From: an uncultured Clostridia bacterium
GTDB lineage: Bacteria; Bacillota; Clostridia; Christensenellales; Aristaeellaceae
Assembly (NCBI GenBank): GCA_947596085.1
Contig: CANQEW010000003.1
Span: forward strand, 1 to 64,000
Reading direction: 5' to 3'
Length of the DNA: 64,000 bases
This document shows, one piece after another, positions 27,044 to 35,805 of the stretch. How positions within the stretch are numbered: the first letter of the stretch is position 1; every line of letters starts with the position of its first letter. The notes under the pieces are model-generated. The model did not search any database. It had not been told where the DNA came from and was given only the letters and a program-made list of their open reading frames with translations. A program made the translations under genes and the position numbers.

Positions 27044-27055
27044 AGGAGAATGCAT

Positions 27056-27955
27056 ATGGAAACGCGGCGCGAAGATGGAATTTACCACATCTCGCTGATG
27101 GGCGGACAGGCCCGGGCGATTCTGATCGAGAGCACGAATCTGGTGCAGCGGGCGATGGAGACCCATCGCCTGACCCGCGTGGCGACGGCGGCGCTGGGGC
27201 GCACGCTCACCTGCGCGGCCATGATGGGCAGCATGCTCAAGGGAGAGAACGAATCCGTGAGCGTGCAGATCAAAGGCGGCGGCCCCATCGGCACGGTGCT
27301 GGCCGTGGCCCACGGCAATCTGGATGTCAAGGGCTATGTGGACAATCCGGGAGTCGATCTGCCCCGCACCGGGCCGAAGCTGCCCGTGGGCGCGGCGGTG
27401 GGCCGGGACGGAAAGATGACCGTCATCAAGGATCTGGGCATGCGCGAGCCCTACATCGGCCAGGTGAACCTGGTGTCCGGCGAGATTGCCGAGGACTTTG
27501 CCATGTACTTCACCGCCTCCGAACAGACGCCGTCGCTGGTGTCGCTGGGCGTGCTGGTGGACGACGAGCGCGTGCGCTCGGCCGGTGGGTTGATTGTGCA
27601 GATGATGCCTGGAGCGACGGAGGCGGCCATCGCCTCCGTGGAGCAGAGCGCGGGCATGTTCATGGATATTTCCGGCACGATGCAGGAATACCATTTGGAG
27701 GGCGCGGCGCGGCAGCTTTTGACGCACCTGGAGCCGGAGATTCTGGAGAAGCGGGTTCCGCATTGGCGCTGCGATTGCAGCCGGGAGCGCATCGAGGGCG
27801 TGCTGGTGACCCTCGGCGTGGAGGAACTGCGGGACATGATCGAAACCCAGCGCGGCGCGCAGGTGGACTGCCACTTCTGCCTGAAGCGCTATCAATTCAA
27901 CGCGGAGGAGCTGTCGAAGCTTTTGCAGGCGGCGACGGCCCGGGAGGGGAAATGA
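27056..27955 (+). CDS. hslO: Redox-regulated chaperone Hsp33
   Basis: 299 aa. The N-terminal domain includes GRTLTCAAMMGSMLKGENESVSVQIKGGGPIG. The C-terminal zinc redox switch is complete: RCDCSRER and, about 30 residues on, DCHFCLKRY. Oxidation releases zinc and activates holdase activity in the cytoplasm. The ATG at 27056 is chosen because GAGGAG (27043-27048) is 7 nt upstream; an ATG at 27050 would be too close. The stop overlaps the next start by 4 bp (ATGA). Confidence 0.96.
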   Translation: METRREDGIYHISLMGGQARAILIESTNLVQRAMETHRLTRVATAALGRTLTCAAMMGSMLKGENESVSVQIKGGGPIGTVLAVAHGNLDVKGYVDNPGVDLPRTGPKLPVGAAVGRDGKMTVIKDLGMREPYIGQVNLVSGEIAEDFAMYFTASEQTPSLVSLGVLVDDERVRSAGGLIVQMMPGATEAAIASVEQSAGMFMDISGTMQEYHLEGAARQLLTHLEPEILEKRVPHWRCDCSRERIEGVLVTLGVEELRDMIETQRGAQVDCHFCLKRYQFNAEELSKLLQAATAREGK

Positions 27956-29640
27956 AGTATAATCCCAAGGTCTTGCCCTTCGATCGCAGCGCGGCGTACG
28001 TGCACCACCGGGCGCTCAAGAACATGCGGGCGAACAATCCCGTGGATGCGCTCGAACTGATGCGCCACGCCGTGGAGCATTCGCCGGACAACCGGGAATA
28101 TTTGCTCGATTTGGCGGAAATGTACTGTGAGTTTGGCCTGCACGAACAGTCCAATCGCATATTATTGGATATGCTGGCCGAAAAGGACGCGCCCGCCGAG
28201 TGCTACTACGGGCTGGCGCTGAATCAGTTTGGGCGCAACGAGCTCGAGTCCGCGCGGCAGGCGCTGGGGCTGTACGACCGCTACGCCTCCAGGGACGAGT
28301 ATCTGGAGGACGCGGGCAACCTGCGCGCGGAGATGGATTTTTACGACGCCATGCGCCGTCCAATGGACCGCAAGGTGGGCCGGGCCGAACACATCGCCGC
28401 CCGCGCCTGCGACGCGCTGCGCGCCGAGAACCCGGATCGCGCCTGCCGGCTGTTCCGCCGGAGTCTGGAGCTGCGCTCCGATCAGGATGAGATGCGCGCG
28501 CTTTACGCCATCGCGCTCAAATTGCGCGGCGACAGCGCGGAGGCGCTGAAGCAGGCGGAGCTCTGCGCGGCGCGGCCGGAGCCCAGCGTGCGCTCGGCCT
28601 GTGTGGCCGCCCAGGTGTACTGGATGTGCGGCCGGCGGGAGGAGGCGCGCGCGCTCGCGCTGCGCGCCGTGGAACAGCGCCCCGCCGGCGTGGAGCTGCG
28701 GCTGATGATCTACGCGCTGTCGGAATTGGAGATGTTTCAGGAGGCCGCCGACGCGGTCAAGGCCGCGCTGCGGGAGGCGCCGCTGGACAAGGCGCTTCTG
28801 CACCTGCGCGCGGTGACGCTGCACCGCGCGGGCGCGCCGGACAGCGCGGTGGAGGGGTTCTGGCTGCGGATTCTGCGCATCGACCCCGAGGACAGCGTGG
28901 CGCGCTTTTACCACGAGGCCGCCGCCCGGGGTGCGCTGAGCGAGGTGGGCTGCGAGCTGACCTACGAGGTGCCCGGGGACGAGTTCCGCCGCCGGATGGC
29001 GGGCATTGCGGACTGCCTGAGCCATGGATTGGACGTTGCGGTGAAGCGCTGGCGGGAGGATAAGGAGTTTCATTCGGTGCTGCAGTGGGCTGCGGGCAAC
29101 GGCGAGGAGAGCTGCGGCCGCGCGGCGGTGATGATCATCGCCTCCTCGAACGACGAGGAGTCCGAGGGCACGCTGCGCGAACTGTTCTACCGGGGCGATG
29201 TGCCCATGAGCGTGAAGCTGCACGCGCTGGTGTTTTTGCGGCTGCGCGGCGCGCGGCTGAGCCGCATCCTGCCGCCGGGCATGAACCTGCGCGACGGCGT
29301 GGTGGCGGAGCCGGAGACGGTGATGAAGGAGCTGCCCGTGGGCGAGCGGCAGCTGATCCGACTGGCGGCGGACGTGCTCGAAGCCGAGTTCGGCTTGCGC
29401 GCGCTGCCGGCGCTCTCGACGCTGTGGTGCGCCTACAGCGAGGGCTCCGAGGGGGAAGTCGATCCACTGATGAGCACGCAGGAGGCCGCCGCCGCGCTGG
29501 CGTGGAATTACCTGCTGCGTCACGGGCGCGAGGTCTCCGTGGAGAAGCTGGCGAAGATGTTTCTGTGCCGGCCGCGCAGGCTGGTTTACTATGCCCGGCA
29601 CATGGCGGGCGTGCTGGATCGAGGAGGTACGAACGAATGA
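27952..29640 (+). CDS. Large TPR-repeat protein, function unknown
   Basis: 562 aa, cytoplasmic (no signal or membrane helix). Tandem helical pairs of the TPR type fill the first 330 residues, for example NNPVDALELMRHAVEHSPDNREYLLDLAEMYCEFG and LDMLAEKDAPAECYYGLALNQFGRNELESA. The last 200 residues are a second helical region (FHSVLQWAAGNGEES...REVSVEKLAKMFLCRPRRLVYYARHMAG) I do not recognise. It is translationally coupled to hslO upstream and to the HEAT-like protein downstream. A scaffold role for co-encoded proteins is plausible but unproven. Confidence 0.85.
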   Translation: MKYNPKVLPFDRSAAYVHHRALKNMRANNPVDALELMRHAVEHSPDNREYLLDLAEMYCEFGLHEQSNRILLDMLAEKDAPAECYYGLALNQFGRNELESARQALGLYDRYASRDEYLEDAGNLRAEMDFYDAMRRPMDRKVGRAEHIAARACDALRAENPDRACRLFRRSLELRSDQDEMRALYAIALKLRGDSAEALKQAELCAARPEPSVRSACVAAQVYWMCGRREEARALALRAVEQRPAGVELRLMIYALSELEMFQEAADAVKAALREAPLDKALLHLRAVTLHRAGAPDSAVEGFWLRILRIDPEDSVARFYHEAAARGALSEVGCELTYEVPGDEFRRRMAGIADCLSHGLDVAVKRWREDKEFHSVLQWAAGNGEESCGRAAVMIIASSNDEESEGTLRELFYRGDVPMSVKLHALVFLRLRGARLSRILPPGMNLRDGVVAEPETVMKELPVGERQLIRLAADVLEAEFGLRALPALSTLWCAYSEGSEGEVDPLMSTQEAAAALAWNYLLRHGREVSVEKLAKMFLCRPRRLVYYARHMAGVLDRGGTNE

Positions 29641-30455
29641 AGATCATCGACTTCGATGCGAAGTTCTTCGAATTCGCCCGGCAGTGGGTGGCCGCCCATC
29701 CGGGCCTGAACGAGCGGCAGATCGAGGAGAGCTACAATCGCATGATGTTGGAGTGGATCAACAAGCCCGCCGACTGGCTGGACGGCGCGACCCCGGCGGA
29801 TTACTTCCGCCGCTACGGCGATCCCGCCGAGCTGCTGGAGTTGATGGAGGGATATCTGTCCTCCGGCATCACGCTGCCGGAGCCGCTGTACAGCCGCATC
29901 GTGGAGCTGGGCGAGGCCTGCGCGCCGGGGTTGATCGCGATCCTCGCCGACGAGGGCCGCGACGAGGCGCTCCGGGCGGAGGCGCTGGGGATGCTGCGGG
30001 ACATGGACAGCCGCGCGGCGGACAAGCTGCTGGAGGACATGATTTGTACGGCGCGGGAGCAGGGGGAGCTGCCGGAACTGGCGGCGGAGGTGCTCTCGGC
30101 GCGCGACGCGCGGACCGCCGACCGGCTGCTGGATCGCTACGAGGCCGCCCCCGAGTATGCGCAGACGCTGATACTGGACGTCTGCTGCAACTTTCCGGGC
30201 GATCCGCGCACCTGCGAGTATCTGCTTCGGCGGCTGCGCAACCAGCCGGAGCAGCGCGCGCTGTGGGCGTCCTGCCTGGGCAAGCTCGGCGACGAGCGCG
30301 CGCTCGACCCGATGCGGGAGATGCTCAAGTCGATCGACCTGCGCTATCTGGATTACATCGAACTGCGCGCCGCGGTGGAGGCCCTCGGGGGCGATCCCGG
30401 CGAGGAGCGCAGCTTCTTCGGGGACCCGGATTTTGAGGCGTTGCGCCTGCTCTGA
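29637..30455 (+). CDS. HEAT-like repeat protein, function unknown
   Basis: 272 aa of short antiparallel helices, with HEAT-like units such as GLIAILADEGRDEALRAEALGMLRDMD and ASCLGKLGDERALDPMREML. The N-terminal 90 residues (MKIIDFDAKFFEFARQWVAAHPGLNERQIEESYNRMMLEWINKPADWLDG) form a distinct segment. No catalytic motif. The start overlaps the TPR-protein stop by 4 bp, and GAGGAGG lies upstream. Two adjacent solenoid proteins with coupled translation suggest a complex. Confidence 0.85.
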   Translation: MKIIDFDAKFFEFARQWVAAHPGLNERQIEESYNRMMLEWINKPADWLDGATPADYFRRYGDPAELLELMEGYLSSGITLPEPLYSRIVELGEACAPGLIAILADEGRDEALRAEALGMLRDMDSRAADKLLEDMICTAREQGELPELAAEVLSARDARTADRLLDRYEAAPEYAQTLILDVCCNFPGDPRTCEYLLRRLRNQPEQRALWASCLGKLGDERALDPMREMLKSIDLRYLDYIELRAAVEALGGDPGEERSFFGDPDFEALRLL

Positions 30456-30483
30456 GGCGCGCGGCGCATAGGGAGGAAAGGCT

Positions 30484-31692
30484 ATGTTTTGTGGACAGTG
30501 CGGCAAGCGCGTGCTGGATGACATGCTGTTTTGCCCATTTTGCGGTTCGCCCATCGTGATCCCGGATCAGGATGGACCCAAGCCGCCCGCGCCTCCGGCC
30601 CCGGCGCCGCAGGCGGAAGCGGAGCCGAAGCGAACGGACGAACCGGCAGCGGCTTCTGCGCCTCGCGCGGAGGAATCCAGTGCGGAATCGCGGCCGGAGC
30701 CCGCGAAGCGGATGGACGCGCCCACGCGGGAGCCGCTTTTGCCGTCGGATGCGGCGGAGGGTGAGCCGGCGCAAGATGCGCTCGCTGCGGATTTCCAGGA
30801 GGATATTCCCTTCGAACCGCTGCACTTCGACGCTCCGGAGCCGCCGGAGGAATCCAGTGCGGACGCCACAACGACTTGGGTGTCCGAGCGGCGGCCCAGC
30901 CTGTTTGATGATGATGAGTGGAGCGACGCGGATTTGGACGACGCAAGTTCAAATGCTGCGCGGGAGGATGCCCCGCATGAGGCTGCGCCCGCTCCGGCGG
31001 ACGTGCCGGCCGGGGATGCGAACGCGACGCGGCGGACGCCGGAGCGCCGTCCGCCGCAGAATGCCGCGCGGCGCTTGCGCCAGAGCTATATTCCTGTGCG
31101 GGATGTGGATCCGGACGACATGTTTATGGACGACGCCCATCCGATCGATCAGGAGTTCGATCCCTACGACGACGAGGATGACGACGATTACGAGGATGAC
31201 TTCGACTTCGAGGAGCCGGAGGAGGGCGGCTTTTTGCAGCGCCACATCCGCGGCCTGGTGGGGTTGACGCTGCTGGCGATGCTCGTCGTGATCTTTTTGA
31301 TCTGGACGGCGACAGGCGGCGGACAGCGCTTTCTCGCCACGATGAACCTGGCATGGAACGCTGGCGTATACAACGATCTGGGCTACGAGGCGTATCAGGA
31401 CGGGCAGTACGAGCGCGCGGCGGACTACTTCGAACGCGCCTTCGCCCGGGACGGAGAGAATTATGAGTATGCCCACAGCGCCATGGTGTCCTACTATGAA
31501 GCGGGGCAGACCGAGGCGGCGCTGGCCATGCTGAAGAAGTGCATCGAGATGAATCCCGACAGCCCCGAGCCCTATCACGAGCTGCTCTACCTCTATCCCG
31601 ATTCCGCCTCGCGGCCGTGGGAGGCGCAGGAACTGCTGCGCCTGGGCTACGAGCGCACCGGGGACGAGCGGCTTCGGCCGTCCGGGGAATAG
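30484..31692 (+). CDS. Zinc-ribbon, single-pass membrane protein with TPR tail
   Basis: 402 aa. An N-terminal zinc ribbon (MFCGQCGKR ... LFCPFCGSP, four cysteines) is followed by a long, acidic, low-complexity linker to about residue 250. One transmembrane helix follows (about 258-277, GLVGLTLLAMLVVIFLIWTA), then a TPR-like C-terminal domain (VYNDLGYEAYQDGQYERAADYFERAFARDG). By charge, the zinc ribbon and linker should be cytoplasmic and the TPR part outside. Function unknown. It is 28 bp after the HEAT gene, probably in the same transcript. Confidence 0.82.
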   Translation: MFCGQCGKRVLDDMLFCPFCGSPIVIPDQDGPKPPAPPAPAPQAEAEPKRTDEPAAASAPRAEESSAESRPEPAKRMDAPTREPLLPSDAAEGEPAQDALAADFQEDIPFEPLHFDAPEPPEESSADATTTWVSERRPSLFDDDEWSDADLDDASSNAAREDAPHEAAPAPADVPAGDANATRRTPERRPPQNAARRLRQSYIPVRDVDPDDMFMDDAHPIDQEFDPYDDEDDDDYEDDFDFEEPEEGGFLQRHIRGLVGLTLLAMLVVIFLIWTATGGGQRFLATMNLAWNAGVYNDLGYEAYQDGQYERAADYFERAFARDGENYEYAHSAMVSYYEAGQTEAALAMLKKCIEMNPDSPEPYHELLYLYPDSASRPWEAQELLRLGYERTGDERLRPSGE

Positions 31693-31737
31693 CCGCCCCG
31701 CGCTTCGGGCAGAATGCGCCCGAAGGGAGGGGAGAGC

Positions 31738-31926
31738 ATGGAGGGAAAAAATCCCTTTGACGGCGCCGAGGATGTGATCAGCGCCACGGAGTGCACGGGC
31801 ATTCTGCCCGCGCTGCCCATGGACGACGCACCCGAGGCGCAGAAGAGCGCGGCGGAGCTGTACGCCATCCACGCGCCGAAGATGAACCGGAAGAAGCGCA
31901 GGCGCGCAGATTCTTCCGCAAAATAG
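31738..31926 (+). CDS. 62-aa protein of unknown function
   Basis: From MEGKNPFDGAEDVISATECTG to a basic tail KMNRKKRRRADSSAK; the frame is open to 31714, but GGGAGGGGAG lies just before 31738. The acidic N-half and strongly basic C-end suggest an interaction peptide. It sits 33 bp upstream of deoD. Family not recognised. Confidence 0.65.
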   Translation: MEGKNPFDGAEDVISATECTGILPALPMDDAPEAQKSAAELYAIHAPKMNRKKRRRADSSAK

Positions 31927-31959
31927 GAACTACCCGAGACAAACAAGGAGGAGAGACGA

Positions 31960-32676
31960 ATGAGCAACATTCCCACACCCCATATCAACGCCAGGGAGGG
32001 AGACTTCGCGAGGACCGTGCTGATGCCGGGCGATCCGCTTCGCTCGAAGTTCATCGCGGATCACTATCTGACCGGCGCGGTGCTGGTCAACAACGTGCGC
32101 GGCGTGCAGGGCTACACCGGCACCTACAAGGGCAAGCGCGTGTCCGTGATGGCCAGCGGCATGGGCATGCCGTCCATCGGCATCTATTCCTACGAACTGT
32201 ACAACTTTTACGGCGTGGAGAACATCATTCGCGTGGGCTCCGCCGGGGCGATGAGCGCCAAGCTCAAGCTGCGCGACGTGGTGGCGGGCGTGAGCGCCTA
32301 TTCGACCTCCAACTATGGCTATCAGTTTGGCTTCGACGGCGTGCTTGCGCCCTGTTGCTCCTGGGAACTGCTGGAGAAGGCGGTGGCTGCGGCCAAGGAG
32401 CTGGGACAGCCCCTCGTGCCCGGTCCGGTGTTTTCCAGCGACTGCTTCTATGAGCAGGGCGGCAATGTAACGGCCAGCCAAAAGCTGATGAAGCTGGGCG
32501 TGCTCTGCGTGGAGATGGAGGCCTACGCGCTCTACCTCAACGCCGCGGCTGCGGGCAAGAACGCGCTGGCGCTCCTGACCATTTCGGACAGCGTCGTGAC
32601 CGGCGAAGCGCTCTCCGCCGAAGACCGGCAGAATACGTTCACGAAGATGATGGAAATCGCCCTGGAGATCGCCTGA
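31960..32676 (+). CDS. deoD: Purine-nucleoside phosphorylase (DeoD type)
   Basis: 238 aa, family length. It phosphorolyses purine (deoxy)nucleosides in the cytoplasm as a hexamer. Phosphate-binding MPGDPLRSKFIA (Gly24, Arg28), RVGSAGAM, the purine/ribose residues in CVEMEAYAL and catalytic Asp in ISDSVVTGE (near 205) are all present. AAGGAGGAGAG precedes the start. Confidence 0.97.
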   Translation: MSNIPTPHINAREGDFARTVLMPGDPLRSKFIADHYLTGAVLVNNVRGVQGYTGTYKGKRVSVMASGMGMPSIGIYSYELYNFYGVENIIRVGSAGAMSAKLKLRDVVAGVSAYSTSNYGYQFGFDGVLAPCCSWELLEKAVAAAKELGQPLVPGPVFSSDCFYEQGGNVTASQKLMKLGVLCVEMEAYALYLNAAAAGKNALALLTISDSVVTGEALSAEDRQNTFTKMMEIALEIA

Positions 32677-32714
32677 CGCGCGAAGGTAAAATATCGCAGC
32701 GCGGCGGCTCGGAC

Positions 32715-32743
32715 TTGCGCCGGAAGCGGGAATGCACTATAAT
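32715..32743 (+). promoter_or_regulatory. Promoter of the SGNH/MBOAT/DHHW locus
   Basis: TTGCGC (32715-32720), 17 bp, TATAAT (32738-32743). Transcription should begin near 32750, which excludes translation starts upstream of that. Confidence 0.75.
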
Positions 32744-32840
32744 GGATGGCGAATTTCCGGTGGGGGAGAACGAGAGCGCGCTTTGCGCGAGCAGATACGA
32801 GGGAAGCAGATGGAGAATCCAAGGGCGCAACGTCCCGCGA

Positions 32841-32865
32841 GCTCCGGCCGCCATGCGGCCGGAGC
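32841..32865 (+). other. Perfect 11-bp hairpin at the SGNH gene start
   Basis: GCTCCGGCCGC (32841-32851) pairs with GCGGCCGGAGC (32855-32865) across a 3-nt loop, and the candidate ATG (32853-32855) lies in it. It could hide the start codon, or mark a sequence prone to replication or reading errors. Confidence 0.6.
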
Positions 32866-33827
32866 ACATTGCGTTACGCAAACATGCGAGGTTTCCGCGC
32901 GCCGGAAGCGCGAAAGGCGGCGCGCGCGGCGGGTTTCTGGCGGCGCTCGGCGCGAACCGGTTCTGGCTGTTCGGCGGCGTTGGCGTGATCCTCGTCGCTG
33001 CCATCGTGGCGCTGATCGCGGCGCGTCCATCCGCGCCGGAACCGCAGGAAGCTCCGGCCACGGCGGCGCCGTCCCCGATACCTGCGGTGGAGGCGCCGGT
33101 TTCCACGAACGCGCCCTTGCCGACGATGGTGCCGGCCTACGAGCTGCGCACGGACTATCCCAACACGATCGACCCGCTCGGCCTGCCCGAGAGCAGCCGG
33201 GTGGACGATTCCTACTTTGACGACGCGATCTTCGTCGGCGATTCCGTCACGCTCAAGCTGCGCCAGTATGCGCTCAACGCCAGAAAGAACGGCGAGCCGT
33301 CGCTGCTGGGTCAGGCCAACTTCCTCGCGGCGCAGAGCTTCAGCGCGCGCAACGCCCTGCATGAAGTTTCGGAGACCTCCATTCATCCGGTGATCGGCGG
33401 CGTGAAGATGACGCTGGAGGAGGCCGTGGCAGTTTCCGGAGCGAAGAAGCTCTACATCATGCTCGGCATGAACGACGTGGGCGTCGTGGGTGCGGAAAAG
33501 AGCGTGCAGAACATGATCGAGCTTCTGCGGCGCATTCAGGAAAAGAATCCGGGAATCCGTATTTTTGTCGAATCCGCCACGCCCCGTCTGTCGGGCACCG
33601 AGCCGACGACCGGGCAGCTGTTCGAATACGACGTGAAGCTCTACGATGCGATCCTGGCGCTGAACGATCCGAACATCCGCTATGTGGACGTTGCCTACGC
33701 CATGCGCGACGAGCAGGGCAAGCTGCGCGCGGAGTTTTGCGGCGATCCCGACGGCATGGCCATCCACTTCACCAACGAGGGCTGCCGGCAGTGGATCGAC
33801 TATCTCTATACCCACGCGCTCGCGTGA
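32853..33827 (+). CDS. SGNH/GDSL-type hydrolase, membrane-anchored (start uncertain)
   Basis: About 324 aa. A basic tail and one transmembrane helix (FWLFGGVGVILVAAIVALIAA) lead to a Pro/Ala linker and an extracytoplasmic SGNH domain: block I DAIFVGDSVTLKLRQYA with the nucleophile Ser, block III-like LGMNDVG, and the late Asp/His pair in CGDPDGMAIHFTNEG. Such enzymes add or remove acetyl groups on polymers. The best ribosome site (GAGGGAAGCAG) serves ATG 32810, which is in a different frame, so either a start at 32853 is used or the 5' end carries an indel. It heads an operon with a lipoprotein, MBOAT and DHHW proteins. Confidence 0.75.
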   Translation: MRPEHIALRKHARFPRAGSAKGGARGGFLAALGANRFWLFGGVGVILVAAIVALIAARPSAPEPQEAPATAAPSPIPAVEAPVSTNAPLPTMVPAYELRTDYPNTIDPLGLPESSRVDDSYFDDAIFVGDSVTLKLRQYALNARKNGEPSLLGQANFLAAQSFSARNALHEVSETSIHPVIGGVKMTLEEAVAVSGAKKLYIMLGMNDVGVVGAEKSVQNMIELLRRIQEKNPGIRIFVESATPRLSGTEPTTGQLFEYDVKLYDAILALNDPNIRYVDVAYAMRDEQGKLRAEFCGDPDGMAIHFTNEGCRQWIDYLYTHALA

Positions 33828-33856
33828 GCGTCGCGCTGCGAAAGGAAGATTTACAC

Positions 33857-34309
33857 ATGAAGAGGGCGTTTGCGATCGCGCTTCTGCTCGCGATGACACT
33901 GACGCTGGCCGCCTGCGGCGGGAAGGCGAAGTCCGCCGATCTGGCCGCCGTAATGGCCGAATTCAAGCTCGGCGACGAGATGATGACGCCTGGAATTGAG
34001 CGATTTGACCGACATTTACGGCATCGATGCGGCCACGTGAAGCAGTGCGCCGCCGCGATGCATTCGTCGGGCGTCAACTGCGACGAGATCATACTGATCG
34101 AGGCCGTGGATGCCGCCGCCGCGGGCCGCGTCAAGGCCATTCTGGACGCGCGCTATCAGGCGAAGCTCACCGAGACGAAGGACTACCTGCCCGACGAGTA
34201 CGCCATCATTCAGCAGTGCTCGGTGACGGCCAGGGGAAACGATGTGGCGATGATCGTCGCGCCCAACGCGGCGGAGCTCACCGCCATCTACGACAAGAGC
34301 GTTTCGTGA
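33857..34309 (+). CDS. DUF4358-like lipoprotein with a locally shifted reading frame
   Basis: 150 aa. Lipoprotein signal MKRAFAIALLLAMTLTLAAC (Cys20). The C-terminal half (VKQCAAAMHSSGVNCDEIILIEAVDA...KDYLPDEYAIIQQCSV) fits the DUF4358 family that often accompanies SGNH/MBOAT genes. Between 34001 and 34036 the encoded RFDRHLRHRCGH makes no family sense, whereas the next frame reads DLTDIYGIDAA, the expected sequence. One base gained near 34001 and one lost near 34035 would explain it. The protein is full length but has about 12 altered residues. The family name is from memory. Confidence 0.7.
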   Translation: MKRAFAIALLLAMTLTLAACGGKAKSADLAAVMAEFKLGDEMMTPGIERFDRHLRHRCGHVKQCAAAMHSSGVNCDEIILIEAVDAAAAGRVKAILDARYQAKLTETKDYLPDEYAIIQQCSVTARGNDVAMIVAPNAAELTAIYDKSVS

Positions 34310-34335
34310 CCGCGGATTCGCTGTAGGAATATAGG

Positions 34336-34370
34336 AACGACTCCGTGGCGAGAGCGCACGGAGTCGTTTT
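34336..34370 (+). terminator. Hairpin between the lipoprotein and MBOAT genes
   Basis: Perfect 12-bp stem AACGACTCCGTG/CACGGAGTCGTT (34336-34347 with 34357-34368), 9-nt loop, ending TTTTC. It is probably a terminator or attenuator inside the locus; no new promoter is obvious before the MBOAT gene. Confidence 0.7.
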
Positions 34371-34391
34371 CGGGAAGGGAGGCGCGGCGCT

Positions 34392-35793
34392 TTGGTATTC
34401 TCCAGCATGGTGTTCCTGTTCGGCTTTCTGCCATCGTGCTCTTTGCGTTTTACGCGCTGCCGCGGCCGCTGCGCAATCCGTTTCTGCTGATCGCGAACCT
34501 GGTGTTTTACGGCTGGGGCGAGCCCGTGTACGTGCTGCTGATGGTCTTCGCCACCGTCGTCAACTTCATTCTCGGCGGGCTCTCGACCGCTGGCGCGAGG
34601 TGTGCCCCGGCGTGGCGCGCGCGTGCGTCTGCGCCGCCGTGCTGATCAGCGTCGCCAGCCTGGGCGCGTTCAAATACGCCGGGCTGCTGGCGGAGTTGTA
34701 CAACGCGATTCCGTTCCTGCCGGACGTGGCCGTGCCGCAGATCGCGCTGCCCACCGGCATCTCCTTCTACACCTTCCAGGCGATGTCCTACACCATCGAC
34801 GTTTACCGCCGGGACGCGCCCGCGCAGCGGAATCTGGTGAACTTCGGCGTGTACGTGACGCTGTTCCCGCAGCTGATCGCCGGACCGATCGTGCACTACA
34901 AGGACGTCGCGGGGCAGATCAACGGCGAGCGCGTGCCCCTGGATCAGTTCGCGCTGGGGATTCGCCAGTTCCTGGTGGGCCTGAGCAAGAAGGTGTTGAT
35001 CGCGAATCAGATGGGCCTGTGCTGGGACATGCTGCGCGCCCATGCGGCGGCCAACGGCACGCTGGCCGCGTGGGTGGGCGTCGCCGCCTACAGTTTTCAA
35101 ATCTACTTCGATTTCAGCGGCTACTCCGACATGGCGCTGGGCCTGGGCAACATGCTGGGCTTCCGCTTCATGCGCAACTTTGACTACCCCTACGTCTCCC
35201 GGAGCATCACCGAGTTCTGGCGGCGATGGCACATCTCCCTGAGCACCTGGTTCCGCGACTACGTGTACATCCCGCTGGGCGGAAGCCGCGTCGCGCCGGT
35301 GCGGATGTATTTCAATCTCTTCGCGGTGTGGTTTCTCACGGGGCTCTGGCACGGCGCGAGTCTGAACTTCGTCGCCTGGGGGCTGTACTACTTTGTCATC
35401 CTCGCGCTGGAGAAGCGCTTCCTGCTGAAGCGGCTGGAGCGGCTCCCCGACGCCGCGCGCCACGCCTACGCGCTGCTGCTGGTGATGCTCGGCTGGGCGC
35501 TGTTCTACTTCGATGCGGGCATGGGCGACTGCCTGCGCTTCTTGGGCGCGATGTTCGGCGGAGCGGAGTGCTTCGTCTCGGGCGATGCGCTGAACGTGAT
35601 TCTGCGCTACCTGCCGCTGATGGCTGTAGCCGCCGTCGCGTGCACGCCGCTGGGGGCGCGCACCTGGCGGCACCTCGAGCGCTGGGCCGGGCGCGACGTG
35701 CTGGAGATCGCCCTGTGCGCGGGAGCGCTCCTTCTGTGCGCGGCGGCGCTGTCCGGGCAGAGCTACAATCCCTTCCTCTACTTCAAATTCTAA
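34392..35793 (+). pseudogene. MBOAT family O-acyltransferase, two frameshifts in the N-terminal part
   Basis: Expected product is a polytopic acyltransferase (AlgI/DltB/PatA-like) that moves acyl groups across the membrane. Three frames must be joined: TTG 34392 gives MVFSSMVFLFGFLP; a missing base near 34431 shifts to IVLFAFYALPRPLRNPFLLI...NFILGGL; a second missing base near 34582 (CTCCTC read as CTCTC) shifts to LDRWREVCPGVARACVCAAVLI to the end. The C-terminal part is intact, with ITEFWRRWHISLSTWFRDYVYIPLGG and the catalytic His in TGLWHGASLNFVAWG. AGGGAGG precedes the TTG. Either a recent pseudogene or an error in the sequence. Confidence 0.85.
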
Positions 35794-35805
35794 GGAGGTA
35801 TCGGC

